DNA from: Heterobilharzia americana
Taxonomy: Eukaryota; Platyhelminthes; Trematoda; Strigeidida; Schistosomatidae
Length of the DNA stretch: 64,000 nt
Assembly (NCBI GenBank): GCA_944470555.2
Contig: OX104134.1
Span: forward strand, 56,721,890 to 56,785,889
Reading direction: 5' to 3'
Shown: piece after piece, positions 1-12,755 of the stretch
Layout of the letters: every line of letters starts with the position of its first letter
How positions within the stretch are numbered: the first letter of the stretch is position 1
Program-made: the position numbers and the translations under genes
Notes under the pieces: model-generated
Told to the model about the DNA's origin: nothing
What the model saw: the letters and a program-made list of their open reading frames with translations, nothing else
Databases searched by the model: none

Positions 1-2991
1 TGGACTCTCCAAACTATCAACTGGAGAATCAATAATCTACTCCGATATTGTCACCCAGACGACACGACAACCACGAGCACACTGAGTTATGGAGTGGCTA
101 TCATGATGTCCCCAACAGCATTGAAGGCTCTCATGCAGTGGGAACCAATCTCCTCAACGATCAGAATCATGACAGTAAGATGGATTCAACTCAAAAGGAA
201 GGAAGGTCACAATCATACAATGCTACGCTACGCTACACACCTACAAATAATGCAGATGAAGAGAAAAAGGAGGAGTTCTACAGACAACTTCAATCAACAC
301 TGGACAAGACGTCAGTTGGTGATACCAAAATTCTAATGGGTGACATGAATGCCAAACTGGGAGGGGGCAACACAGGAAGAGAACTAACCATGGGTCGAGA
401 AGCACTCGGTGAAGTGATGAACGAGAATGGAGAATTGTTTGCAGAATTCTGTGCATTCAACGATTTGGTGATTGGAGTCAGGCAGTGTGTTCAAGCACAA
501 GGATATCCATAAGGCAGCGACATGGATTTCACCAGACACCAGGACAAACTAAAAATCAGATCGACTTTATCTCAATCTCAAGAGAATGGAGACGCAGTCT
601 ACTTGACACAAGGTCAAGAAGAGGAGCAGATGTAGGTTCACACCCACCACTCACTATCTAGTGCAAGGAACCTACCTTCAAAATCAAGTTAAAAGCCTTC
701 AAGTAAGCTGGTGATAGACCACAGTTCAAGTACAACACTCGGAAACTGAAGGATGAAACTACAAAGCACATCCTCACGTCAGTCAGCCATCAAGACAAAA
801 TGGGAGATGTCAAGCAACATCCTTGAAGAAATACGTGTGGAAGAACACTGTAAGTCTTTGAAAAAGATGTGGAAAGAAACCTTCACAGCCGTATTGGGAA
901 GGAAGAAGAATGAAGATAAGCAATGGATCTCGATGGACACATGGAATCTGATAGAGGAGAGGAGGATGGTGAAGCAGAAAATAAACCAGATCAGTGCAGG
1001 GGTGAACAACGACAAGAGGAACTGAACACAACACATAGAACACTGAACAAAGAAGTGAAGAAGAGTGCACACAAAGACTAAAGACACTTCTACGACACAT
1101 TGACAAGTGAAGCAGAACAGGCTGCTCGTAGGAGAGACAGAGACCTGGGATGAGATCAATGAAGATAAAACCAATGAAAGATGATGAAGGAAATCTAATT
1201 ACCAGAGAAGAGGAACAAAGGAAACAACGGGCCGACCACTTCAAAAAGCTCTTGAATCGACCACCACCACCACCTGCACTTCGTCCAGAAATATCACCTG
1301 CAGCCACAGACCTTCAAGTGAACATACATTCTCTAACAAAAGTCGACGTCCTGAGCACCATAAAGCTACTGAAATGCGGGAAAGCAGCAGGATCAGATGG
1401 AATCCCGCCAGAAGCACTGAGAACAGACGCAGAGACAACAGCGGACATGATGACACCACACCACTATTGCAGAAGGTGTGCAAGGAAGGGAAGGTACCTG
1501 TCAGTTGATTGGAAGAAGGGTTACCTGGTCAAACTGCCGAAGAAGGGCGACCTAAGTCTTTGCAAGAACTGACACGGAATCACTCTCCTGTCCACCCAGA
1601 GCAAGCAAAATATTAAGCCGCATCATCCTGGAGAGACTAAAGGATGCACTGGATTCAAAACTACGACCGGAACAGGCTGGCTGGCTGGCTGGCTGGCTGG
1701 ATTCAGGAAGTACAAATCATGTGCGTATCAAATTGTAACGCTACACTACACATCATCATAGAACAGAGTATAAAATAACAGTCAACCCTCTACCTCAACT
1801 TTATCGACTTTGAGAAGGCCTTTGACAGGGTTGACCGAGTGGTAATTTGGAAACTGCTTCACTACTACGGAGTACCGCAAACCTTTATCAGCCTCATTCA
1901 ACAACTATATGAAGATGCCACATGCCAAGTAATTCACAATGGGAAGCCCAGTGATGCTTTTGAAGTGAAGAGAGGGAGGAGTGAAACAAGGTTGCCTACT
2001 ATCACCCATGATATTCCTGATTGTGGTCGACTCGACTGGATCATGCAGCAAACAGCGGGGAGCTGTGAGAAGAGGGGGATACGCTGGACGACGGAAAAGA
2101 ACCTAGAAGACTTGGGTTTCGCCGATGACTTGTGTCTGATGTCACACAAACTTGAAGATCTACAGGCGAAAACTAACAAGTTGGCAGAAGAGGCGAGGCA
2201 GCAAAGGGAGACGGGACTTCGAGTGAATATAGAGAAGACAGAAGTGATGAAGATACCGCACCAACAACTCCAACAACAACAACAAACTCCAATCACCATC
2301 AAGGGGAGAAATTTAAAGGAAGTAACCTCCTTCACCTATCTAGGCAGCACTGTTTCAACTACAGGCGGCGGTGGCACAGACCAAGACGTCAAAGCAGTCA
2401 GGATGGGAAGAGCAAGACAGGCGTTCATTAGCCTGAAACTAGTGTGGAGATCTTCTGCACTCAGCACAAAGAACAAGATCCGGATTTTCAACACCAACGT
2501 CAAGTCAGTGCTTCTGTTTGGTTCAGAGACTTGGCACGTCACAAAAGGGATTTCCAATAAACTACAGACATTCATGAACAACTGCCTACGCTGGCTCGTT
2601 ACTGAAAATCAGATGGCCAGAATACCAAGAATAAGCAACAAGGAACTCTGGCCGGGCAACGAACCAACCAAGAATCTATCACCCAACAAATATGCAGTGG
2701 AAGAAGGTGGAAATGGATTGGGCATGCACTGAGAAGGCCGACTGGGGACATCACGCGTCAGGCCAGTTGCTCGAGTGGAATCCCCATGGGAAGCGACGAG
2801 TTGGACGTCCGAGGTGAGGGTGACATGGAGGAGATCGTGCGAGTAGGAAATGAGAGCTTGTGGGCTGTCGTGGAGCCATGTTGAAAATATTTCAGAGAAG
2901 AGAGTGGAATGGAGACGTGCTACTGAAGGCCTATGTTCGATTAGGAACCCAAAGGACTAATAATATAATAATAATAATAATACCAGTTGTC
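1..2991 (+). mobile_element. RTE-clade non-LTR retrotransposon, copy A (defective, 5' end outside window)
   Basis: This is an RTE/SR2-like element encoding apurinic-type endonuclease (EN) plus reverse transcriptase (RT), cut at its 5' side by the window edge. EN is recognised by GDMNAKLGG near 340-365. RT is recognised by KKGYLVKLPKKGDL near 1515-1555, FIDFEKAFD near 1800-1830 and LGFADDLCLMSH near 2113-2150, the FADD being the catalytic box. The C-terminal part has LLFGSETWHVTKG near 2510-2550. The element ends in a TAA-type tail at 2958-2991, typical of RTE. The frame is broken many times: a TAA at 1079-1081, an extra base changing KKGGVKQGC into KRGRSETR near 1965-1995, a CTGG expansion at 1676-1700 and a 37-bp gap near 1147 relative to copies C and E. 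Retrotransposon pseudogene; not functional on its own. Confidence 0.93.
1676..1700. repeat. (CTGG)n microsatellite inside RTE copy A
   Basis: About six CTGG units lie where copy B has a single non-repeated GGCAGGC before TTCAGGAAG. The same expansion is present in copies C (17381-17405) and E (29364-29387), so it was inherited with the template and did not arise three times. Confidence 0.9.
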
Positions 2992-5047
2992 ATGTGTTGT
3001 AAATTTTAGAATTAACTCCATGCTGCACGCTTTCAAAATAAATATGAAGACCTTGATAACCAGCGAGGAGTTGGCGCTAACGTTTTCCACTGTAGTGACT
3101 CAAAGTCTGTTTCTTCACTGAAATTATTCATTAATCTACCTAAGAATGTCATGTGAATAAGTTTACATACTTAGACTATGTAACTGTCTGGATATTCTAA
3201 AAACTCTATAATAATGTTTTGCACTATGATGTAAGAATCAGAAGTTCCGTTTGATTAAAAATATCCTCAGCACGCACACCTGTTGAACCGAAAAAATATT
3301 TCACTTAAAACAATAAAGTAGTATCCTTGATAGATCATAAAAATAAAGTTCACATTTTGAATTTAGTATTTTTGGTTTGATGGCCACATACGTGTATTGT
3401 GATAAAACTCTTGGATCCTCAAAATACGTCGTTGTGGAAAATAAGTTAGGCAGTTGAATGTTGAACAACAAGTTCTTATTGACAAAATGTTGTAACTTCT
3501 TTACTACTGATACCGGAAAACTGTACTGTAATGATTAGAAGCCACTTAAGATTCAGAACACTGATTATTTACTGTGAACCTTGGTTTTAAGTCTCTGGTC
3601 GTTTGTTTGTTAGTTAGCTTCTAAGTCATTTCCTCTGGTCGAAGAGATTCATTTCACTAGGGAACACAACAGTCTTCGCCTAAAATGCAGTCATAATATT
3701 TATTAGCATTTTTAGCGGTCTTCATTTAATTCTGTGAGAAGTTTCAAAAAGATCAAGTAAAATAAATGTCAGTAACAAGAACAGATGACATTTTTATTAA
3801 GTATTTGCTCCACTAACATATATTTTATCATAAATCATTGAACAGTCGATTTTCGTTTGCTTAGCAAAGACACTTCACTATATCCGGTTGTGAAAAAAGT
3901 AAGCACCTGCGGTATGCAACCAGCTTAGCTTTCATGAATAAAGGCATCACATATAACTCACTTTAATATGTATGAAAGAAAACTGTTTAAAATCCATAGA
4001 TTGACTGATACATGGTCCAGTGAGATGTTCTATTTTCCACGACTTTATTCGAAATTTCTACTCAGAACGTGAGTCGAGTTTTGTGATCAGAAGTGTTTGG
4101 TAATTCAAAACCCCTTTGAAGAGGAAAGCGTTTTGTTATTTTTACACATAGGGAATAAAAAGGTCTAATAATCTTTAACTTAAAAAGTCAGTTTCAGTAC
4201 CTTTACAGAAGTATATTTTAAACAACTTGAAGGTTATTCTATGTTTACAAAAAAAGAAAATAATTAACTTTTCTGTTCTTTAACTGGTCATCAGACTTAC
4301 TTTCACTCTCCTTACACATTGAAATCAGGAAAATTCATCTTTCATCTAGATTTCATGTTCTGAAGATGTCACTCTGTTCCATAAAAAGAGCAATAAAAGT
4401 TTAGACGTTAGTTTCTTATTACGCCTAACTTAAATTCTTTTCCTGGGATGTTGAACAAAAAACGATTAAAAACGAATTCCAAAACTTTAATTAGCTGTCT
4501 ACACTTCATGTTTTCTCTTTCGTAGATGAAAAACATCTTCTTTAAAAGTTAATGGTTACGAACTTGAAGCTTACTACATAAGGTGATCCTGTACCAGCAG
4601 TTCTACTTTTGTCACAAAAATCTATAAGTCGACTACCATTTCCAATAAAAAGTAAACTGAACTACCCACAGACTCAGTGGCAAAGCTTACTGTATTAACT
4701 TGAACGTTTTTACTACGTACAGCTGAGAGTTTACCTCAATATTAAGATACACAAACCATCCATTTACAAGGCCTTATTTTCTGGATTAGGTGCATCGGGA
4801 AACTTCTTCTTATGTAGCTCAGCATACCTTGGGATTTTAGTTGAGCAGGAATACTGAGGTCAGTGTGAACCCTTAATAAAGTGTAAACATATTGCGTTAG
4901 TAGACCACAAAGAAACTCTGCTTGTAGTAATCTCCAATTTACCGTTAGCTTTTTATTACACTAAAAAGTTATTGTGATACGTGAAGTGGTAATTCGCTAT
5001 GTACCGCTACATTTTTTTTTTATACTTCTTGTTGTATTTTATATCAT
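2992..5047. other. AT-rich intergenic sequence, no gene seen
   Basis: No reading frame, RNA gene or repeat could be supported. Stop codons are frequent in all frames. A short T run lies near 5013-5021. Confidence 0.6.
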
Positions 5048-5059
5048 AAATCCAAACCA
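5048..5059. repeat. Left target-site duplication of RTE copy B
   Basis: AAATCCAAACCA is repeated exactly at 8309-8320. The two copies bracket the 5' start and the TAA tail of copy B, as expected for target-primed reverse transcription. Confidence 0.9.
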
Positions 5060-8000
5060 AACCTCGCCTGGTTAACTAGTTTACTAGTTACTAGCCGGTC
5101 CTAAGCCCGGGTAAAGAGGGAAGGTTGGGCATAGGGCTAGCAACCCTACCCCGTAAAACAAATCTAACCGCTAAAGAAACTTCAAAGCACAAACAAAATA
5201 TAAAAAATGAAAACAAACTTATTCCCCGCTGGAATCGGAGAGGCGAAATGACGCCAGTTGGTGAAAGCCTTCGGGAAGCCAATTGGCCGATGTGTCTTCT
5301 CTCGATGAAAGCGAAAGTAAACGTGGGGACATGGAATGTCCGCACGATGTTTGAACCCAGTAAGGCAGCCCAGATTGCAAGGGAGATGAGAAGGTATAAC
5401 ATCGAAGTGCTTGGGATTTGCGAAAGCAGATGGAATGGGAGTGGACTCTCCAAACTGTCAACTGGAGAATCAATAATCTACTCCGGTCACCCAGACACGC
5501 CAACCACGAGCACACTGAGGGAGTGGCTATCATGATGTCCTCAAGAGCATCGAAGGCTCTCATGCAGTGGGAACCAATCTCCTCCAGGATCATGACAGCA
5601 AGATTCAACTCAAAAGGAAGAAAGGTCACAATCATACAATGTTATGCACCTACAAATAATGCAGAGCAAGAGAAAAAGGAGGAGTTCTACAGACAACTTC
5701 AATCAACACTGGACAAGACGTCAGTTGGCGATATCAAAATTCTGATGGGCGACATGAATGCCAAACTGGGAGGGGACAACACGGGAAGAGAACTAACCAT
5801 GGGTCGAGAGGCACTAGGTGAAATGAATGAGAATGGAGAATTGTTTGCAGAATTCTGCGCATTCAACGATTTGGTGATTGGAGGCAGTGTGTTCAGGCAC
5901 AAAGATATCCACAAAGCGACATGGATTTCACCAGATGGACACACTAAAAATCAAATCGACTTTATCTCAATCTCAAGAAAATGGAGACGCAGTCTACTTA
6001 ACACAAGGTCAAGAAGAGGAGCAGATGTAGGTTCAGACCACTACCTAGTGCAAGGAACCTTCCAAATCAAGTTAAAAGCCTTCAAGGAAGCTGGTGATAG
6101 ACCTCAACCCAAGTACAACACTCGGAAACTGAAGGATGAAACTACAAAGGAGATCTTCAAGGCAGCCATCAAGACAAAATGGGAGACATCGAGCAACATC
6201 CCTGAAGAAACCTGTGTGGAAGAACACTGGAAGTCTTTGAAAGCTATGTGGAAAGAAACCTGCACAACAGTATTAGGAAGGAAGAAGAAAGAAGACAAGG
6301 AATGGATCTCGACGGATACCTGGAAGCTGATAGAGGAGAGGAGGATGGTGAAGCAGAAGATAAACCAGTGCAAGGATGCTCAACGACAAGAGGAACTGAG
6401 CACAATGTATAAAACACTGGACAAAGAAGTGAAGAAGAGTGCACGCAAAGACAAAAGACACTTCTACGAAACACTGGCAAGTGAAGCAGAACAGGCTGCA
6501 GGTAGGAGAGAGAGAGACCTGACGACATTGTATCAAATAACCAGGTTGCTATCAGGGAAGAGACCAACACAGATGAAACCAATAAAAGATGAAGAAGGAA
6601 ATTTAATTACAAAAGAAGAGAAACAGAGGAAACGATGGGCCGACCACTTCAAGAAGCTCTTGAATCGACCACACCACCACCTGCACTTCGTCCAGAAATA
6701 CACCTGCAGCCGCTGAACTACAAGTGAACATTAATCCCCCAACGAAAATGGAAGTCCTGAACGCCATAAAGCTACTGAAATGCGGGAAAGCAGCAGGACC
6801 AGATGGAATACCGCCAGAAGCACTGAAAACAGATGCAGAGACAACAGCGGCCATGCTCACACCACTATTGCAGAAGGTGTGGAAGGAAGAGAAGGTACCT
6901 GACGATTGGAAGAAGGGTTACCTTGTCAAACTGCCGAAGAAGGGAGACCTCAGTGCTTGCAAGAACTGGCGCGGAATCACTCTCCTGTCCACCCAGAGCA
7001 AGTAAAATATTAAGCCGCATCATCCTGGAGAGGCTAAGGGATGCACTGGATTCAAAACTACGACCGGAACAGGCAGGCTTCAGGAAGTACAAATCATGTG
7101 CAGACCAAATTGCAACGCTTCCTACATATCATCATAGAACAGAGCATAGAATGGCAATCACCTCTCCACCTCAACTTCATCGACTTTGAGAAGGCCTTTG
7201 ACAGCGTCGACCGAGAAGTAATTTGGAAACTGCTTCAATACTACGGAGTACCGCAAACCTTTATCCGCCTCATTCAACAACTATATGAAGATGCTACATG
7301 CCAAGTAATCCAAAATGGGAAGCCCAGTGATGCTTTTGAAGTGAAGAAGGGAGGAGTGAAACAAGGTTGCCTACTATCCCCCATGATATTCCTTATTGTG
7401 GTGGACTGGATCATGCAGCAAACAGTAGGCAGCGAGAAGAGGGGGATACACTGGACGACGGAAAAGAACCTAGAAGACTTGGGTTTCGCCGATGACTTGT
7501 GTCTGATGTCACACAAACTTGAAGATCTACAGGCGAAAACTAACAAGTTGATAGAAGAGGCAGCGAAGACGGGACTTTAGGTGAATATAGAGAAGACAGA
7601 AGTGATGAAGATACCGCACCACCACCATCAACAACAACAACAACAAACTCCAATCACCATCAACGGGAGAAACTTAAAGGAAGTAACCTCCTTCACTTAT
7701 CTAGGAAGCACTGTTTCAACTACAGGCGGGACGGACGAAGACGTCAAAGTCAGAATCGGAAAAGCAAGACAGGCATTCATTAGCCTGAAACTAGTGTGGA
7801 GATCTTCTGCACTCAGCATGCGGAACAAGATACGGATTTTCAACACCAACGTCAAGTCAGTGCTTCTGTATGGCTCAGAGACTTGGCACGTCACAAAAGG
7901 GATTTCCAATAAACTACAGACATTCATCAATAACTGCTTACGCTCGCTGCTGAAGATCAGATGGCCAGAAAAAATAAGCAACAAGGAACTCTGGGAACGA

Positions 8001-8308
8001 ACCAGCCAAGAACCTATCACGCAACAAATATGCAGGAAGAAGTGGAGATGGATTGGCCATGCACTGAGAAGGCCGACTGGGGACATCACGCGTCAGGCCA
8101 GTTGCTCGAGTGGAATCCCCATGGGAAGCGACGAGTTGGACGTCCGAGGTGAGGGTGACATGGAGGAGGTCGTGCGAGGTGGAAATGAGAGCTTCTGGGC
8201 TGTCGTGGGGCCAGGTTCAAAAGATCTCAGAGAACAGAGGTCACTGGAGGCGTGCTACTGAAGCCCTATGTTCCACTAGGAACCCAAGGGACTAATAATA
8301 ATAATAAT
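5060..8308 (+). mobile_element. Full-length RTE-clade retrotransposon, copy B
   Basis: A complete insertion of about 3.25 kb between perfect 12-bp TSDs. It starts with a GC-richer 5' leader (CCTGGTTAACTAG near 5066, AGCCGGTCCTAAGCCCGGG near 5093) shared with the 5' ends of copies C, D and F. The body encodes EN then RT. It closes with a very short 3' untranslated part and a (TAA)n tail at 8293-8308. It is the least damaged copy and the best local reference. It lacks the TAA that the other five copies carry, having AAA at 6453-6455. Confidence 0.95.
5284..8276 (+). pseudogene. Endonuclease-reverse transcriptase of RTE copy B (frameshifted)
   Basis: One polyprotein of roughly 1000 residues broken over several frames. 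EN comes first: VGTWNVRTMFEP near 5320, CESRWNGSG near 5415, GDMNAKLGGDN near 5750 and SDHYLVQGTF near 6035, the catalytic Asp-His box. A Lys/Glu-rich linker follows (6120-6600). RT motifs then run in order: LPKKGDLSACKNWRGITLLS near 6930-6990, RPEQAGFRKYKSC near 7063-7100, FIDFEKAFDSVDRE near 7176-7217, KKGGVKQGCLLSP near 7345-7380 and LGFADDLCLMSH near 7476-7513. A C-terminal region with YGSETWHVTKG follows near 7868-7900. The product would nick DNA and copy its RNA at the nick. Frame changes lie near 5490-5520, 6690-6720, 6995 and 7130, with a TAG near 7578. The start is uncertain; the Met near 5305 is the last one before the conserved EN. Confidence 0.88.
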
Positions 8309-8320
8309 AAATCCAAACCA
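8309..8320. repeat. Right target-site duplication of RTE copy B
   Basis: Exact repeat of 5048-5059 immediately after the TAA tail. A few bases at the junction could belong to either tail or TSD. Confidence 0.9.
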
Positions 8321-9508
8321 GTACTATGAGATAAGATGGTAGAGTTGTAGATCAATCATCCAGATGGATTATTAACATTTTCAAACTTAGTGTAGTGAGG
8401 CATTCAGGCGTTCGTCACACCGTCGTATGTACATAAAGTTACATTGCATCCGTTTTGTAAATCAAATAATGAAATCGCACATTAGAAAATAGAGTAAAAA
8501 ATAACACGTGACTCCGTCGATAACCTTAACTAAAATTAAGTATGAAAAGAAATGTACTCCAAGATTGGTTATAAAACAAAAGAAAGCTTCACGAAATACT
8601 ACATTCAAAACATGCGACTAGTAAAATGGGTAGGGTTATACAATTAAGGGTAAATGTTAGAACCAATATTATGATAAACAAGGTCTAAACAAGATCCATA
8701 TTAGAAGCAAAACAAAATAAGGGGATTTTACTGATACTACTTATCCACAACAAGTAGTATAAAACTAAAAGCAAAAAAGAGTGAAAATGTTGAAATCATG
8801 TTTCGTTTTAGATGAGTGAAATGATACTAAATGACGTTAGGTACGCTTAAAGTCAAGTCAAGCGTAGCTTTTCACATTCTGATGACATGGAAACTTGACA
8901 TACTTATTAAATCTGAGCTTTATAAACATTTCTCAGAAAATTTCACCCTCAAACGTTAGGTCTACTTTTATGTTTGTTGTCACTAGTGTATGCTGAATAA
9001 TAAATTGTGTTAGGGTACGCGTAATAGGCTTGAATTTTCTAGTAACAACTTCCTTCAACTCCTCCTCTTTAAGCACTTAATTCTGAGTCAGTTGCACTAG
9101 GAAGTACCTGAGGCCGATAGATTGATAAAATTGTCTCTGTGATTCATTTGAGACAGCCGTTTTAAACAGTTTCTAAATACGCTTGGATTATATTAAAACT
9201 TACTTATAAAGTTTACCAAGTTGTTGAGACCCATTTTAGATCTTCTGAGTTAAAAAGGATGTGCTATTCAACCACCTTCGAAGGAGCTTATGTATGCCAA
9301 AGTGACTGAAGTTACGCCAATAACATATGCTAACAATAGGACAATATTACACAGCATCACCTAAAATAATGAAGTGGTGAACTTAATGAATTAATTGCTG
9401 GTTTGAAGCACAAACTTCTATTGCAAAGGGTGACTTGAACAACCTTAAAACCTCCTGTAAGTTGACTGTTTCAATTATGACTGTCAATCTCTGTCTTGGT
9501 CTCCTTGA
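8321..9508. other. Intergenic, no gene seen
   Basis: AT-rich sequence without a supported coding exon, repeat or RNA. The minus-strand open stretch at 9383-9613 overlaps the candidate exon on the other strand and is treated as its shadow. Confidence 0.5.
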
Positions 9509-10255
9509 ATGAAGACACCAATATGTGAAATAAACGGCTACAATAAGGATAACCTGTTGTGTGTGGTGCCAAATTGTCTCTTTGAACGAAATACCAAGGC
9601 AGATAAGCTTCAAATGATGAATGACATTTCAAAATACAGAAATGATGCAAATTTTGAGGTGGTGCTTATCTCTAATTCACGGTACGTTCTTATAAAATGT
9701 TTTGTTCCCGTTTATTCCCAGCACTTAATTTTGTATTTCTATATCTCCTGCTACCCTGAAACAAAGTTGGTGGAACTGAAAATATTGAATCTAATCAAAC
9801 TTCTGTTATAATGTGATCAGGAACTTTAGAAAGTAGGGGATAGATGGAAATAATTCATCAGTGGTGAGACTGTTAATTTTCATTGAACAAAAATCTCTAC
9901 TTCGATGTTCCAGATATTTTTCCTCCCACACCTGATTTATTATATTTTATAAAAAACATTACATGCTTCACAACGTGTTTTATGAGTTCTTGAGTACCAC
10001 TGTAGTAGAGTATTATTCTCCCTTCATTGGTAATAATAATGAATGTTCTTACCTACTAGAGCTAGATTAACTAAAAAAACAAAAAAAACAATCACCGTTG
10101 AGTCTCATCTCATTCTACTTGAACTCTTGCAATCTCTTCTAAACAATTTTGCATACCTTCTTCGGAAAGATATAAGTTCTCCATGCATTTTTGCAGCTAC
10201 TTATGCCAACATTTTGATGGACATAAGGACGAATAAATGCATAAGTTTCATCTAG
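9509..10255 (+). CDS. Speculative two-exon hypothetical gene
   Basis: Exon 1 would run from ATG 9509 to 9681 and stop at a donor-like G|GTACGT (GT at 9682-9683 by this count). Exon 2 would start at 10060 after CCTACTAG and run to TAG at 10253-10255. The intron would be about 380 bp. Exon 1 leaves two bases (CG) and exon 2 supplies the third (A), so the frame is kept and an Arg codon forms. The joined product would be about 122 residues. Exon 1 has four Cys, including CVVPNC; exon 2 begins Lys/Thr-rich (TKKTKKT) and continues with Leu-rich LLELLQSLLNN. I recognise no domain. A TGA directly precedes the ATG, so exon 1 starts at the ATG or at an acceptor just around it. Chance open frames remain possible in DNA this AT-rich. 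Confidence 0.25.
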
Positions 10256-12755
10256 TTGTTGTTTCTTACATCTAGTACTGAATATACTATGAAGTGAAAA
10301 AGTATGTCGTATACAAAAGTTTGGAATGCAACTAATTAGAAGGCTAGTGTTTCATTTGTGAAACTTTGAAGGCACAAAGAAAAACTCATATTCCAACGAA
10401 TCCATTGAAATCAAAGTAAAAATTAGGCTCAGATGACAGCTTCATTGATGCATTGTGAAGTGCAATCCACCTGACAGAATCTTCAGCAATAAAATAGTTC
10501 ATACTAATTATCCAGTTGTATAGGTAAGTAAAGGCAAAACATATTTATAATATTCATGCCAATTCTTGTAATCCTATCTGACGTTGTTTTTCTTGCTTAA
10601 TACCTAATGAAGTTGACTTAAGATAAAATTTATGACAACAGTTACTTCAAGCGAACAGTTTTTTTCAAAATCAATCTGATTCATCTTGATATTCCTATCC
10701 AAAGAACTAACATTTTTAATCCAACCTTAGCAGTATTTTGGTCGGGGGATAACATCTTACTATCATATCTCTTTCATTTTTATGAACTTAACAACTATAA
10801 ATTACAAATTCACTTACTTCTGATTTTTAAAAGTTTTTGGTAGATAAGAGCTGTACTATTGGATAATATTTTGAAGACCGGGGTTCTCATGCAATCGAAT
10901 ATCTTAAAATGATTGAATTGTTGCAAACTCTGCCAATATAGTCAAATCTGCGCACATTTTTGCAGTAATTGAAGATATATATATACATATGTGCATGAAT
11001 GTCACCAATTTTACTTACCCGTATTCAGACGTTTTACAAAAAAATATCCATTTGGGCACTGAAATGACTCTCTTTCTTATTATGAAGTTATTATTTTGCT
11101 TCAGACAACTTTATCTGCCCAATATAGTATAGTATGTCTAACCACTTATGTAGGGTGCGATAAAAAAAATCTGTATGCGGTGAAATCAATCTCTAGACCA
11201 TCTTGGTTGCACTAGTAGTTCACTACTAATAACAATCTGAAAAAAGGCTGAGCACCGGAATCCAAACTGCGTTGTCAACACACACATTTTTTCTATTCAC
11301 CAAGAATTAGGTGTTAAATGTATTGGGCGATATATCATTAACAGTTACTGTTAGTGTAGCGGTCCATTATCAGAAAGAATGAACTGCTAGCCTAGGTAAT
11401 TTTCAAATCCAGCGGTATTTATTAAAAAGAAAACTTAAACTCCCAAAATCTAGAATAAATTCTGTCAAACCTTCAGCTTTCACGAGGAAACTTCCACCAT
11501 GCAAAATCATCCTCCAGATTAGCGTCATATGTACTTGAAGGTCTTCCTGACTGTTTTGAATTGAAAATATCATCAAGTACCCTCAAGTTGGTTGTTCGTC
11601 ACAATAATCTGTATGTTGCAGTATTCCGAAAACAGCCTACCAAATATTTCGTTTGAATTCTAGTGATTAATCACATATTTAATATTGAAAAATTCGTGCA
11701 GCCTTTACATACTTAACAAACTTTTAACAGTACACATAAATACACTAATCACACGCAATTTGAAACTGAATCATATTTCAACATAGTTTTACATATGAAA
11801 TCATACTCCTAGCCTATCTGGCAGTTTTCAACAAAAAAAGCTTACTAAAGTTTTGACAATGCATTTCCTATGCTGTTATGATTCGTACATTTAAGTTTTC
11901 AAAAATTTATGGGGAAAATATTTTATTTTTTCACATCAAAGTGTTCTAGATGATTAGTTTGTTAGATTAAAATACCACAGTATCTATCTAAACCCTAGGA
12001 ATAAAACCAAACCTATAGCTAGAGTAGGAGTTGCTTGTAAGAAAGGACAGGAAAGTTTATGTTTTCACTCTGTATATCCGGTTGAATAAATGACTGAATG
12101 TTCTAAAGATAAATCAACTCTCTTTCAATAACAGATCTTTTGAATAGTTAGGTATCAGTGTTTTATCACTGTGAGGCAGAAAAACCATATGTTGTTGCAC
12201 AAAACTGAACAAGCACTGGCAAAAGTCAATATACTTCTGTTTGTTAAACTGTATTTCATGCCCTAGGAAGCACTTCCATTCTTCACTGTATGCAAGTTCG
12301 GTGCTTTGTGATTTTTTTTTAGCAGAAAGTAGGTAACTACCAAGTGTGCTAAGTTGGAGATCTTTCATTTGTCGAGAGAACTAAAAATATATTCTTTACA
12401 GACTACGAACAATATTCAGTGAAAGTGAAAGTAATTTAGTGTACAACGCCAGGTTCCATATTGATATTGACTGAATTGACATTGTATTGACAGTACTTTG
12501 ATGATTCAGAAGTTTCCAGGTATATGACAATCAGACGTTTTCCTTTTATACTTGGTCCAGCCAAACAAATGTACTGCAAAGCAGGTCCTTACGATAATCA
12601 TTTAGTATACTTTTAATGCATATTGAAACATAATCAAAAAATATACTTTCTATTCAGAACGTCTCATGATAGGCACCCCGACAAATAAAGTACTCAACAA
12701 TACATTAAACATTTCTGATTACGGAAAACATTTTCCATAGTCAAAGCACAACAGA
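10256..12755. other. Intergenic, with one weak minus-strand open frame
   Basis: No supported gene. A short TA run lies near 10974-10986. On the minus strand at 12368-12114 an 84-residue frame follows an acceptor-like TATTTTTAG near 12393 and has reasonably protein-like composition (DLQLSTLGSYLLSAKKK). There is no recognisable domain and no clear downstream splice or poly(A) signal, so it is mentioned but not called. Confidence 0.4.

Noticed and set aside
12114..12368. 84-residue minus-strand open frame as a gene
   Set aside because: It reads like protein, but I could not place a domain, a donor site or a poly(A) signal. Left as a note in the intergenic entry.
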